A stretch of 64,000 nucleotides of DNA, from positions 1,851,727-1,915,726 of the forward strand of contig KZ627161.1 in NCBI GenBank assembly GCA_002917775.1. Reading direction: 5' to 3'. Shown here in pieces: positions 22,630 through 35,300 of this stretch (positions within the stretch are counted from its first letter, which is position 1; the number at the start of each line of letters is the position of its first letter). Source of the DNA: Glaciozyma antarctica PI12 (Eukaryota; Basidiomycota; Microbotryomycetes; Kriegeriales; Camptobasidiaceae). Under the pieces are notes generated by a model. That model was not told the DNA's origin, searched no databases, and was given only the letters and a program-made list of their open reading frames with translations. The translations under genes were made by a program, and so were the position numbers.

Positions 22630-25600
22630 ATGTGGATTTCATTACGCACGCTGGTGTGCTGCCTGCCGCTCCGTAAGCTCATCCCCACCTCCACACTCGC
22701 CTTCGAAGCTCACTGCCCATCGTCATCACCCCAGTCGCGAGGGCTCAGGAGCAGCAACAGCTCACGTTCGGGCTCACTCAAGGTGCAGAGCTCACTAGAA
22801 GTACAACAGAGATGACTGGGACAGACGGCGTCCCTTCAGTCCAGGAGCAGCAACTCCGAGCAGCCGACCAGGTGAGCATCGGACTGCTGTTCACAGGACT
22901 CCACGACAAGGACAAGCTAACGCTCAGCACCTCTCAGATCATCACCTCCTCCGGCCCAAGTGGTGCAGAGCTCTACACCTCCGCCCTCTCTCTCCTCACG
23001 ACACTCACCGCACACGCGTCCCTCTCTCCGTCCTCAACAACCTACACGCCTCTCCTCCGCCCCTCCTCCTACACCCCCTTCCTCGACCTCCTCGAACGCT
23101 CTCTCAGTCCTCTCCCCGCCAAAGCCGTTCGAGGGATCCGGCGCGTCGTCAACTACCTGTATGGCGGAGCGGGAGGAGGGGTAGGGAGGGACTGGAGTGT
23201 GAGAGGAGCGGTGCGGGCGCTCTGGAGAGTGGAGCTGAGGACGCCGAGAGGGGAGGGAATGGGTGGGAGGAAGTGGTGGGAGGAGGGAGGGATTGGGGGG
23301 AGGAAGTTGGGGAGGGACGAGGTGCGGGAGGGGATGGAGGAGGTCCTGAGGAGGGCCAAGGCGGCTGGGGAGAAGGGAGCTTATGAGGGCTGGGTGCTCG
23401 CTGGAGATCTTCATCTGGTGAGTTCACCGTTGGGCGGGTTGGATGAATGGGAGCTGATGCGATCGCAGTCCGGACACCTTACGCTCGAGCCGAATGCGAA
23501 GGTCGCGTTGGAGGCCTACACGCGAGCATCAGAGGAGGGCGGCAACCCAGAAGCGCAGTACAAGCTCGGGTTTCTCTTCGGATCAAACTACGGTGCCGCG
23601 ACGGGCGGAATTGAAGGCGTCGGCAAGCAAGGCAGCGTGCGTATCCTCTCCTCCGTCTTCGCTCCAGAGCTCAACCTTACTCCGTGCAGGCTCTTCTACA
23701 CTACACCTTCGCCGCGCTCTCCTCGCACGTTCCCGCCTCTCTCACCGTCGGCTACCGCCACTGGGTCGGAATCGGGACCAAGCAGAGCTGCAAAGACGCT
23801 CTCGGCTGGTACAAATCCGCCGCCGACTCTGGTCCGTTCCTCCCCTCCTTCTCCGCACACTTCCTAACCCCGATTTCTAGCGATGCGAACCTTCAACGCC
23901 GGTCCTCCAGGCGGCCGTCTCCTCCCTCCTCCCAAAATTCGACTCTCGGACATCAAAGGTGGCGCCTACGGACCCGGTGCTTCAGCTTCCTCTCGTCCTC
24001 ACATCACCGGCGGCTCGAGTGCGCAGACGCAGCAGGAATGGGACGACTTGATCGAGTACCAGTACTTCCATGCGGAGCGCGGAGATGCGGTGCCGATGTT
24101 CAGGTTGGGGAGGCTGTATTACCAGGGTTTCGGAGGATGGGAGGAATGGGAGGCATGAGAGGGGGGAGGGGGGGATTGGATGTGGGGATGTCGGGGCTGA
24201 ATGATGGATTATCGGAGGGCGGGAGGGATTTCGCGAGGGCGGCGAAATGGTTTTTGAAGGTTGCTGGGAGCGTCGTAAGTCGGTTCACGGGCTCCGACTT
24301 GCGGTGGAAAGCTGACGAGGGGTCGATGGTAGTGGCAGAAGGAGCTCAAGGAGGTGACGACGACATCGGCGGCGAAGAAGGGCGAGCAGAAAGTCGGGTT
24401 CTACGACCCTGCGAAGGACGTCAAGCAGGCGATGGACGAACACTTTATGATGGTCGCGGGGCTTTCGGCTGGATACCTAGGACGAATGTACTTGCGCGGC
24501 GAGGGAGTTCGGGTCGATTACGGGAAGGCGTTCCTCTGGTTCATGCGCGGGAGCAGTCAGGTTCGTCCTTCCTTCTCTACGTCGCAAGAGCCCATTCTCA
24601 CCGCTTTAGTGCACAGGGAGATCGCGAATCGAACAACGGCCTCGGCATCATCGTCCGCGATGGACTAGGCGTCGAACCCGATCTCAAGAAGGCGAACGCG
24701 CTCTTCCTCGCAGCAGCTCAGCAGGATCTCGCCGAAGCTCAAGTCAACTTGGGCAAGTACCACTTCGGTTCGTCCCTCCTCTCCTCGTGTTCTCCTCGTG
24801 CACTTCTGACCCGCTTTTTCGCAGGAACCGGAGACTACGCCCTGGCGACGACGTACTTTGAGCACGCGATCCGACAAGACCCCAACCGCGTCGCCGACTC
24901 GTTCCAAGCGTACTACTACCTCGCCGAACTCAGCGCGCACGCCGTCAACCGCCCGGACCAATGTCCCTCGGCCGTCGCGTTCTACAAGTATGTCGCCGAG
25001 CGAGGAGCATTGGGAGCACGAGGTCTGGTGGGAGGCTGAGCGGGCGTTGGCGAGAGGGGATGAGAGGACTGCGATGTTGGGGTATTGGATCATGGCTGAG
25101 CGCGGGTACGAGGTGGCGCAGAACAACGTGGCGTGGATCTTGGATCGGGGTGCGTTCTTTTCGATTTGCGTTCTGGTGGGGCGGGTGGCTGATGCGCGTG
25201 TCCGTAGACAAGAACCGTCTTCGCCTTCCCATCCTTGATGCTCAACCCGCTTCGAACCTCACCGACCGCCTCGCACTCGCTTATTGGACTCGCTCGGCGG
25301 CGCAAGATAACGTCGACGCTCTCGTCAAGATGGGTGACTACTACTACGCCGGCCTCGGGGTCGACGAACCGCAGCTTGAGAAGGCTGCAGCGAGCTACCA
25401 GAGTGCGGCGAATTCGAGGACGAGCGCGTTGGCGATGTGGAACCTTGGGTGGATGCACGAGCACGGCAAGGGAGTTGCGCAGGTTCGTTACTTTCCTTCT
25501 TTGCCCCGGAGATGTAGGCGCTGATGAGCTCCTTGCAGGACTACCACCTTGCGAAGCGGTACTACGACATGGCACTCGAGACGAGCGCAGACGCCTACTT

Positions 25601-26230
25601 CCCCGCCACCCTCTCCCTCACTTCCCTCTACGCCCGATCCTTCTACCACTCCCTCTTCGGCGCGAACGACGACCTGAAGACTCTCTCCCTCTTCGCTGCT
25701 CCTCCACTCGAGGAAGGCGTCGCACCTGCGGAAGGATGGTCGTTGGATCGAGCATGGCGGGCGATGCAGCGACAGTGGGGGATCGATCCTGGGCCTGATA
25801 CGGTGGGGCAGGAAGAGGTGCAGGGAGGGACGCGAGGGGAGAGGAGGCAGGATCTGGTGGATGCGCAGCGGGAGTTGGAGGGAGATGATTTGGAGTGGGG
25901 GAGGATGGACGAGGATGAGGAGGATGAGTTTGGGATGGATGGCGACGGGGAATTTACGGGGACGGTGGCGATTGTCGTTCTTTGCGTGCTTCTCGGGTGC
26001 GTTCCTCTCGTTTCGAGTTGGGAGGCAGAACTAACGGTCAAGGCAACAGCTGGCTTCTCCACTTCCGAGGACGTGTCCCCGCGGAACCTGAACGACTCGT
26101 CCGACAACCCGCTGCGCCTGCACCGGCCGCCGCACCAGTACAGGCTGTTCCTGCTCCCCATCCTCCAGCAGCTCAACCTACTCCTACGCCAATTCCGCCG
26201 GCTGAGGACGAGACGGAGAGGGAAGAATGA
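22630..26230 (+). CDS. HRD3: ERAD ligase cofactor Hrd3/SEL1L
   Basis: Start chosen at 22630 because exon 1 (22630-22672) spliced to 22735-22871 yields a clean signal peptide, MWISLRTLVCCLPLLARA followed by QEQQQ. Later exons: 22938-23417, 23469-23636, 23690-23831, 23881-24274, 24333-24560, 24617-24767, 24825-25149, 25208-25482, 25539-25996, 26050-26230. Multiple Sel1-type repeats are seen: AQYKLGFLFGSNYG, HWVGIGTKQSCKDALGWY, GYLGRMYLRGEGVRVDYGKA, NLGWMHEHGKGVAQ. The region YWIMAERGYEVAQNNVAWIL is strongly Hrd3-like. A C-terminal membrane anchor (VAIVVLCVLLGWLLHF) is followed by a Pro/Ala-rich cytosolic tail. The protein presents misfolded luminal clients to the Hrd1 ligase. The frame is broken twice, near 24118-24135 (one base lacking) and 24990-25010 (one base extra). 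These offset each other and the protein on both sides is well conserved, so sequence error is likeliest. Confidence 0.9.
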
Positions 26231-26793
26231 GGACTCGTATTGCTGCGGAATGAATGCTGGGATCTCTAGGAGTTTGAGAGAATGAGAGATTGTGTAGAGG
26301 AAGACGACCTCAGCTGTGAGGACGATGAAAGCCCGCAAGAGGGGAACGCGCCCTGTGCTCTCGCTGCCGAGCTCGTGCTTTTTGCACCACTTTGCGCGGC
26401 AGATGAGACGGCCTGACGAAGATCTTAGACAGAATGAGCGCGAACGGGTACTCAACACGAAGAGTAAAGGGGCAGGTATTCGTTCCGCCTAACGGAGAGC
26501 ATCCACTCCCTTCAAGTGGCAGAAATCAGTCAGGTTAGGAGCACCCCTCTTTTCTCCTTGCAATTCGAACGCTGGAGCAGTACGGCGCGACTTTCTTCAG
26601 TTTCGAGGGAGCTGCATACGGAAAGAAGAGAGGAAGAAAGGCGAGGCTGGAGTCCGAGGCCGTGAGAGAACCAAAACTGGCCCACACGCCGCTGGGCTGA
26701 GCACTTCCGCTTTCCAACGCGTTCGAGGTTCAATCCCTTGGACTTCTCCAAAGTCGGCCACCTCTCCAGCCGCACCCTTAGTAGCTCCTACTC
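26231..26793. other. intergenic region upstream of MAK21
   Basis: About 560 bp between the HRD3 stop and MAK21 start, same strand. It contains the MAK21 promoter. No gene, repeat or convincing tRNA was seen. Confidence 0.5.
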
Positions 26794-29700
26794 ATGGCCC
26801 CAAACCCCTACGTCAAGACCGTCACGGCCTCGAACCCGCCCAAGCAGAAGAAGGCCGCAAAAGTCGAGTTCGCTCCCTCGGCCGCTGAGACGAAGGGGAT
26901 GAGTGTCGAGCAGAAGGAGGCGCTCAAGAAGGAGGTACTCGCGCTAGGAGGAGATGAGGAGGAGCTTAAGATGCTTTGGGAGGTGGAGAGTGATTCCGAG
27001 GTTGAGGGGGAGGAGGAGGAGGTCGTGAGCAAGAAGGGGAAGGGGGCCAAGGTCGACGTGAGTCCTCTGCTGTCGTGCTTAGGAGAGAGAGGAAGCTAAT
27101 GCATATACGTGGACAGGCGGCGCTGTCGAAGGACCTCAAGAGCCTCTTCAAGAGCTTGGATTTCAAGGGAGCTGGAGCTGCGGCGGTGGAGGAGAGCGAG
27201 GAAGAGGAGGACGCTGGAGAGGACGAGGATGACTCTGATGAGGAGGAGGAGGAGGAGGAGGTGGCTGCTCCGGCGCCTGCACCGGTTCCGAAGGTCGTCA
27301 AGGCGCCCGAGGAGAAGAAGGAGAGCAAGTTTGAGCGCGAGGAGCGGAGGAAGGCAGAGCGTGAGGTAGAGAAGGAGAAGGAGAGGGTCGAGAAGGCTCT
27401 CATTAGGGAGGAGAAGGCGGTCGTCAAGCCTATCGTCCTCAAGAGCCCTTGGGTGCGTCGGATCCCTCCTTCGCAGCTCGCTCAACGACACTAACGACGC
27501 GCGCAGATCATCGACCCTACTCCTCAATGGTACTCCATCCCTCTCCCCGCCTTCACCCCCTCCGCGAGCCGCCCCATTGCTCCTCTCGTCGCAACTCTCC
27601 TCGATCGAGGAACGACCCTCCTGACCAAGGAGAACACCATCTACGCCACTTCCCTCGCTCCTCGCGCCCCTTCCTCCGCCCCTCCGCCTCCCAACGGTCT
27701 CTCCAAGGCCGATCAGGTCTTCATTCAGCAGATTTTGACTTCGGGAACCTCGTCCGATAAGATCTCGGCGCTCCTCCTCCTCGTCTCCTCCTCGCCGCTC
27801 CATACGATGTCGTACCTCGAGCAGCTCGCCTCGCTTTGCAAGAAGAAGAGTCGAGAGGAGTCGGGCAAGGCCGTTCGAGGTGTGGTCGATTGGTGGCGCG
27901 GAGGAGGAGGAGACGGTGGAGGAAGTCCGAGTCGCAAGCTTAGGGCGTTCGCGGATCAGCCGGGATTGGAGGCGATTGGGAAGGCGTGGGAGAGCTTGGA
28001 GAAAAAGGGGAGCAAGGCGAGGCGCGAGGAGGCGGCGCAGGAGGGTGGGATGAGCAGGGAGGACGTCGAGAAGTGCCTCGTCGTTTGGGCGTTCGAGGAC
28101 TGGCTTAAGAAGTGGTTCTTCCAAGTCCTACAAGCGCTTGAGGTGAGTCCTTCCTAGGTACGGAGCGAAGTGGCAGTGCTGACGTATCCTTCGCGAGCAG
28201 CAAATGTCCGTCGACCCCCTCCCTCATCCTCGCACGCAAGCCGTCGTCCACCTTTCGAACCTTCTCCGCGACAAGCCCGAACAAGAGTCCAACATCCTCC
28301 GCCTGCTCGTCAACAAGCTCGTTCGTTCGCTCTCCAGCTGTGCGTGAGCGACCCGCTAACCCCTTTCGCACGCAGGGCGACTCTCAACGCGGCATCGCTT
28401 CCAAGACCTCGCACCACCTCCTCCAGATCCTCCAATTCCACCCCGGCATGACCTCAATCATGGTCCGCGAAGTTTCGTCCCTCATCCTCCGCCCCTCCCT
28501 CACTCCCGCTCCGACGTCGCACGTCCGCTTCGGCAAGGACGCAGCGAAGGACAAGAAGGAGGCGGCGAAGGACAACGGACAGGATCACGCGAGGTACTAC
28601 GGCGTCATTACGCTCAACCAGGTCATGCTCACGAGGAGCCAGGCCGAGGTCGCGGGCAAGATGATCGAGGTCTACTTTGAGATCTTTGGAGACATCCTTG
28701 GGCGCGTGGCGGACGAGGAGGAGGAGAAGGAGGGAGAGCAGAAGGAGGAGGTGAAGAAGGGCGGGGAGAAGCGGAAGTGGAGTGCGAAGGGGAAGGATGG
28801 AAAGAAGAACGAGGACAAGGGGGATGGCGAGGTCAACGAGACGGATAGCAAGCTCGTCGCTGCTGTTCTTACTGGAGTTAACCGCGCGTTCCCGTTCGCC
28901 AAGATCGACGACGATGCGTACGTTTCTCGCGATGTCTTTCGCTCGATAGCCGTGCTGACTCCCTTCGCTTCGCAGGTTCAAGAAGCGCCTCGACACTCTC
29001 TTCCGCATCACCCACACCGGCACCTTCAACGTCTCGATTCAAGCCCTCATGCTCATCTACCACGTCTCCGCCGCGAAGCGCGTACGTCCTCTTCCTCGCT
29101 CCATCCCTCTCCACTTCTAACATCACCCCTTGCAGACCGTCTCGGATCGCTTCTACCGCGCTCTCTACTCCTCCCTCTTCGACCCCCGTCTCGCGGGATC
29201 GTCCAAGCAGGCGCTCTACCTCAACCTCGTCTTCAAGGCGATGAAGCAGGACCAGGACCCCAAGCGAGTCATGGCGCTCGTCAAGCGTCTCGTGCAGGTC
29301 ATGCTCGGCATGGAGGTTACCTTTATCCTCGGTTCGATCTGGATCGTTGGCGAGGTTCGTTCCGCTCTCTCCTCGTTCGCTGGGTTGGCCGCTGATGTTA
29401 GTGCCTTTCAGCTCATGGCGACCGTTCCTGGACTTCGCAAGATGCTCACCGAGGGAGAGGAGATTCGGATCAAGGCTGCCGCTGCCGTCGAGAAGGACGA
29501 CACTAAGCCTTCCTCGAGCCATCACGACGATGGACGCTACGACGGCAAGAAGCGCGAGCCTCAGTTTGCCAACGCTCAGAACAGCTGCCTCTGGGAACTC
29601 GTGCGTCGCTAACTCTTTCTCAGCATCTCACAGTCGAGCTTACGATCCCTCGCAGGTCCCTCTCCTTAACCACTTCCACCCCTCCGTCGTCCTCCACGCC

Positions 29701-30652
29701 GAGCAGCTCCTAGACGGAGAGCACATCTCCGCCTCGACCGACCTCGAGCAGCACTCGCTCAACCACTTCCTCGACCGCTTCGTCTACCGCGAGGTCAAGA
29801 AGACCGTCCCCACCAAGGGTTCCTCGATGATGCAGTCTGGCGTCTCGGGTCAAGACCGCAGTGGTCGGATCGTCATGAAGAAGGGACCTGCGCGCGGAGA
29901 CGACGCTGTCGTCAACTCGGACGTGTTCCGGAACAAGAACGCTGGAGACGTACCCGTCGATCAGGTTCGTCGCGTTCCCTCTCGCATTCTCGCTCGCAGG
30001 TGCTGATTCTCGTTTTTCTTCGCAGCTCTTCTTCCACAAGTTCTTTGCGGCTAAGTCGGCTAAGTCGGACGACAAGGCCAAGGCGAGCAAGAAGCGCAAG
30101 TCTCGCAAGGGCAAGGACGACGACTCGAGCGACGAGGAGTCTATCGGCGATCTCGGCTTCTCCGACAAGGAGGACGGCGACGAGATTGAAATGCCTCCGA
30201 TGGAGGACGACGACGACGAGGATGATGAGGCGGAGGAGGAGATTTGGAAGGCGATGAAGGCGTCGATGCCGAAGAAGGCGGGCGACCTCGATGATATCGA
30301 GGACGACGATTCGGATGACGATGAAGAGGATTTGGCGCAGTTCGATTACTCGGAGTCGGAGGGCGAGGAGGGAGCCGAGGACGTCCCGTTCAAGAGCGCG
30401 TTCGACGAGGACGAGTCGGGCGAGGACGAGGACGGGGACAACCTCATGGAGGACGAGGGGGACCTCATTGGGAGCGACGAGGATATGCCCTTGTTTGGTG
30501 GCGAGGACGAGGACGAGGCTGAGGTGGATTCAAAGAGTCAGGAGCGGAAGAAGAAGAAGAGGAAGCTCAAGCACCTCCCGATGTTTGCGACGGCCGAGGA
30601 TTATGCGCATCTTCTTGGGGGAGACGACGATGGGGATGAGGATGGGCAGTAA
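26794..30652 (+). CDS. MAK21: ribosome biogenesis factor Mak21/Noc1 (CBF domain)
   Basis: Ten exons encode about 1,115 residues. The N-terminus is Lys/Glu-rich with two long acidic tracts (ESEEEEDAGEDEDDSDEEEE near 27190-27270). The HEAT-like middle carries family features: KISALLLLVSSSPLHTMSYL, VVWAFEDWLKKWFFQVLQAL, GDSQRGIASKTSHHLLQILQ, AFPFAKIDDDAFKKRLDTLF and FYRALYSSLFDPRL, the last leading into the CBF/Mak21 domain (LVKRLVQVMLGME, NHFHPSVVLHAEQLL, SLNHFLDRFVYRE). The C-terminal 200 residues are highly acidic (DDDDEDDEAEEEIWKAMK) and end after a basic KKKKRKLKHLPMF patch. Noc1 pairs with Noc2 to move pre-60S particles from nucleolus to nucleoplasm. The splice frame is intact throughout. 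It is convergent with the Zn-cluster gene (161 bp between stops). ORFs of up to 340 residues on the opposite strand are shadows of the acidic repeats. Confidence 0.95.
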
Positions 30653-30813
30653 TCTTGGAATCAAGACTTGGTTTCATGTTCCTCGAGTGCGTCGTGAGCG
30701 ACGTCGTGAGATGGGGAGGAGCAGGTTCACTTCGAAAGGCCGCATTACCTCAGTCTAGCACTGAGCAGTGCATTTACATCCCCACCTCCCACCTCCCGCC
30801 GCTCTGCCATTCC

Positions 30814-31760
30814 TCATTCTCCGTGCCGCGATCCCCTCCCCGCTCTTCCCTCCAGTACCCTCGGGCAGATCGCAGGAGGCTCCTCTGACGCCTGTCTGGT
30901 CGGGCCTGCGAAGGCCGAGAGGGAGGAAGGGAAGGGCGAGGCGAGGGCCGAGTAGGGGAATGGCTTCGAGAGGGGTACGAGAGGAGAGTTGAAGAGGTAG
31001 AACTGGGAAAAGAGGGGTGGATAGGGATCGAGTGAGGGTGAGGGGAGATTGGGAGAAGGCGAGGGGAAGGAGGCCGAGGTTGCGAAAGGGGACCTCGCGG
31101 GTGAAGTGGGCTGGGAGTCGAAGGCTAGGGAGGGACTGAAGGAAGGAGGTAGATGTGGTCGAGACCTTGAATGCTGGAGAGGCGAAGGCTGGGATCGGTC
31201 GAAGCTTGCGAAGGAGGAGGGTCGACCTTGGGGAGGGAGGTTTGTCGGTCCCATCAGGCGTTCGAAGAGTGCGAAGGTCACGTCGGCGTCGATCTCGGGA
31301 TACGATAAGAGTTCCTCTTTGACGTCCTCGTCCTCGTCGTGCGAGGAAGCCGATTGATCGGGCGACGCTACGGGGAGAAGTCAGCCTCAATCCGTGTTGT
31401 GGGAGCGAGGTGACCGGCCTGATGCTGCTTTTTCAGCCCTACGACGCGGTCTTTGAGACTCGGATTGAGGCACCGCAAATCGCCGGTCAAGATTGCTGCA
31501 GACGAGATCCTGGCGTCCAAAGTGCTGAGCTGTTCGCACGCACGCGGAGCAGGGCGCTCCAGCGTCGCAGCGAACTTTCCTCTTGCGACCTTGCCCAGTC
31601 GTCAGTCGTGCTCAGCGCACAGCAGCAGCACAGGAGACTCACAAGCAAGACACGCATCACCTTTGTTCAGCGGTGGAACGGCGGAGGGTTTGAGAGAGCG
31701 AGTTCCTGCCAATCCCACCTTGCGCCGCCTCGCTGCTGGAGTTCCGGTCGACTTGGCCAT
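30814..31760 (-). CDS. small Zn(II)2Cys6 transcription factor
   Basis: Three exons (31643-31760, 31443-31589, 30814-31367) join in frame to 272 residues. The zinc cluster spans the first intron: ACLACRKRKVRCDAGAPCSAC, then a more distant Cys in QDLVCSNLD, giving six cysteines in the C-x2-C-x6-C spacing with the basic RKRK loop. It is preceded by a basic RRRK patch and followed by another (RPRP). The remainder is acidic and hydrophobic (SSHDEDEDVKEELLSYPEI, VTFALFERLMGP), a plausible activation region, and then Pro/Ser-rich. No middle-homology (fungal-specific TF) domain is visible, so it is short for the family. The intron 2 donor (GTAGGG) is weaker than usual and was chosen because it keeps the acidic frame. 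Targets are unknown. Confidence 0.75.
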
Positions 31761-32367
31761 CGTTCGAGAAAGGATACGCTGTGAAGGAGCATGTAACCAG
31801 GCTCGGAAGCAGAAGACAGGCCCGAAGCTTTCAGCTGGCGCTTCCCCCTGCGGACGGGATCATCACTCCGCCACGTCGAGGTTCGGAAGCGTTGGCCCGT
31901 CCTCGGCCCCTTTTAGACGCCTCAGAAGTGGGAGGAGACGAGGATAGGCACGGGGCGAACTCGGTCCGAGATTGTTGTACCGAGACACGTCGAGGGAAGG
32001 AGAGAGATCTTCTCGAGAATCAGCCAGCGAACAACGATCTCGCTCGCGAAGTCCAGCTCCCGAGGCGCTGCTTCTTCTTTCCCGTTGCCCTAGCTTCGTC
32101 AACGGAGCTGGCACAAACGAAGTGTATGCATTACTCGTTAGAAGGTTCGGATGGGGTTCTTTGCACGAGGAAGGCTGGGTGGAGACTAGGGGAGGGTATA
32201 GAGGGGGGTATCGAAAGTGGTGCTTGAGAGGTGCAAATGAGGGGGAGTAAGGAGGGAACAGAGGGGAGATAAGTGAAAGGGGATACGAAGAAGAACTGCG
32301 GGGAAAGGTGTAAGTCGGAGCGTCAAGGAGCAGCGGGCATGAGCGAACGCACGATTAAGACGTCGAT
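31761..32367. other. intergenic region
   Basis: About 600 bp upstream of the Zn-cluster gene and downstream of the coiled-coil gene. Open frames occur on the plus strand (for example 31781-32227) but are rich in Arg/Ser with no motif. I see no gene. Confidence 0.5.
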
Positions 32368-35300
32368 CTACTCGTCTTGCTGCCGGTAGAGATCAAGCTC
32401 CTGCTTCGTCTTAGCAAGCTCCTGACAAAAGCCGAAGGTCGTCAGCAAGCGAACGGCAAGGAAAGATGAACAGACGAACCATCTCCAGCGCATCAATCTC
32501 CTGCCTCGCCTCCGCCTCGACCTGAGAAAGCTTCGCCGAATGCGCCGCATGGAGGTTGCTCAACTCGTCCGCTCCCGTCGGGCTCTGAGGAGCTTTCGAC
32601 CCCGCCACCGCAGCCTTGAGCGCGCGCTCCTTCTCCTCGTCCGCCAGCACGAGCTGCTCCTTCAAGCTCGCCAGTTCGACCGCATACGCCTCCTTCGCCG
32701 CCGCCAACTCCTTCTTGACGACCGCGAGGCCGTGAACATGATCCTCCTCCTTGGACATCGCTTCCTGCTCGTGCATCTTGCCTATCGCATCAAACTGGTT
32801 CGCGGCATCCTCCTGTGTGCGCGAGAGAGCGACCTTGGCTTCTTCAAGCTCCGAGTTGGAGACGAGAAGCTCCTCCTCGAGTGCGGCGAGGCGGGTTTGG
32901 AGGGAGGGGTCGGCGGAGAGGGTGGCGGGGGACGTTTCGGCGGTGGCGAGGGCTTCTTGAGCGGCGGTGAGGGAGGCGGTGGAGGACGAGACGGTCTCCT
33001 CGAGAGTCGTGATAGTCGACTTGCTCTTCGCCAGGTCCTGCGTCGGGATCGTCAGCGAAACACGCGCAAGGAACGAGCACGCAAAGCCAGCGCACGTTCT
33101 GCGTCACCTCCAGCTCGACTCGCAGTCCGTTCAGCTCGCTCTCCAACAACGCCGTCGTCGAAGCCGCGTTCGACTCGGACGACGCCTCGAGCGCCTCGAC
33201 CTCACTCGCATGAGCCAAGCGTAGCTGGTCGATCGTCGCTTGCGACTCGGCGCGCAAGCCCTTGAGCGCTTCGTGGTGAGCAGCATCGGCTTCGGCACGA
33301 GCGGCGTTCTTCGCAGCGATGACCTTGACGTCGTGCTCGGCTTCGACGACCTGAAGCTTGTCGGCGTACGTGAATTCGAGACCCTGGCGACATGAGGGAG
33401 TCAGGACTGTGAGAAAGGAGAGGAGGAAAGGAACGCACAGCGAGCTCGTCGCGCAGAGCCTGGAGATCCTTCTCCTGCTGAGCCTTCGCCTCCTCCGCCT
33501 GCTGACGCAAGTCCTCGACGGTAGCCTTGAGCTCGCTCGTCGCCGCCTCAATCTTCTCCTCCATCTCCTTCCTCGCCTTCTCCGCTCCTCCCTCGACCTC
33601 AGCAGCCTTGAGCTGCTCAATCTCCTCCGCGTTGGCACTCGCGACCTTCTCCTCCGCCTCGGCGACAGCGGTGGCGATCTGCTCGGCCTGCTGCTGCTTG
33701 AGCTCTACGAGAGCCGCCTCGTGTCCTTCTATGATCGCCTCGCGCTCGACCTTAAGTCCCTGAAGGCTCTCGGCATGGTCGTCCTTGATCGCTTGTAGTC
33801 CGGCCTCGTGAACGGCATTGAGCTCCTCGATCGCAGCTGCCAATCGAGCGGTCTCCTCCGCCTGAACGAGGGCGACTCGGTGCTCCGCCTCCTTGGACTT
33901 TTCGCGCGCTAGACGCTCCTTCTCCGTCTCGTGCTCCGACTTGAGCCCCGCCATCTCCCGCTCGAGTTCCCCGAATCGCTCAGCGAGATGATCCGAAGAC
34001 TGGGAGAGTCGTAGCTCCATGCTGTACACCAACAGCACGTCAGCAAGCGTCGGCACAAGGAGTAGGGAAAAAACGCACTCGACAATCTCCAACCGCGCCT
34101 TCTCAAGCGCCTCCTTCGTTCCGCCTACTTCTCCCTCAAGTTCTCCCGCCCTACTCGCATGCCCATCCGCCTCGGACTTGGTCATCTCGAGCCTCCGCTC
34201 GACAGCCTTGAGTCGTTCCCCCGTCTCGTCCGCGAGTTTCTTGTGCAACTCGACCTCGTTCCTCAGCTCCTCAGCCTCCTTGCGCACCTCCTCCACCTCG
34301 TCCCGACCCGCTTCGCTGGCATCAACGAGCGCAGCTTCCTTCTCCTCGAGACGGCTCTCGAGCTCCGCGAGAAGAGTGTTGGCCGCGTCGGCCGAACGAG
34401 TCGTTTCAGCGAGTTGGTGCCGCGCGCTTTCGAGCTCCGAGTGGAGGGCGGTGGAAGACGTTTGGAGAGATGCGAGCTCGGCTTCTTTGGTGCTGAGAAG
34501 GGCTTGAGCTTCCTCGAGAGCGGCTTGAGCGCTCGTGAGCGCCGCTTGGGATTCGACGAGCTGCCCGACATTCCATCAGCTTCGTTCCCCGAGCAGCGCA
34601 GTAGAGCAAACTCACCTTCTTCTCGTTCTCCTCCTCAGCCTTCTTGCTCGCCGTCCTCGCCGCCAACCCCGCCGTCGCTCCCGCCGCCGCTCCCACTCCA
34701 ACTGTGCTAGCCCTCTTCACCCCCGTCGTCGTCGTCGTCGGCGGTCCCATCGTCCCCACCTTCCTAAACGTCGTCGTCGCAGGCTTCCCATTACTCGCTA
34801 CCGAGCTCGCACCAGAGTTGGCCGCGATCCTCGCCGCTCGCGCGGACGGGGCTCCAGAGGCTGAACTAGCGACGGAAGAAGGCCTGGCGCGCGCAGGAGC
34901 CGTCGTGGTAGTGGTGGAGAGGGGCTTGCGGACTGCGGGAGCGGTTCCGGTGGTCGAAGAGGCGGTGGGAACGACGCGGCGGGTCGTGCTAGCTCCGAGG
35001 GTGGAACTTGCTGGGGGAGCGGACGACTTGGGTCGGACGACGGGGGTAGCGGAAGGAGCTTTGGGGAGGGTGGAGATGGAGGAGCGGGCGGCGTGAGTGG
35101 GCCGGAGGGGGGCGGGAGTGGTGCTGGGCTTGGAGGAGAGGGAGGAGCGGAGAGGAGCGCGCGTGCTGCTGGCGAGGGGCTTCTTCGTTGGGACGGCGCC
35201 AGGCTTGACGAGAGGCTTCTTGGCGAGAGGAGCTTTCACGTCGGCGGTGGGCTGGGGAGCGGCGGCGGGCTCGTCTGAGTAGGGAGTGAGCTGTGGGTCA

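Noticed and set aside
24966-25005. GTATGT donor that might mark an intron explaining the second HRD3 frame change
   Set aside because: Any acceptor that restores the frame leaves an intron under 40 nt and removes the conserved VAERG segment.
26700-26750. GGTTCAATCCC resembling a tRNA B box
   Set aside because: No matching A box at proper distance and no cloverleaf could be drawn around it.
27096-28124. 342-codon ORF on the minus strand
   Set aside because: It is an antisense shadow of MAK21; its Leu/Arg repeats come from the acidic tracts of the real gene.
31781-32227. 148-codon ORF on the plus strand in the spacer between Zn-cluster and coiled-coil genes
   Set aside because: No ATG context, no motif, Arg/Ser-rich composition typical of random frames in GC-rich DNA.
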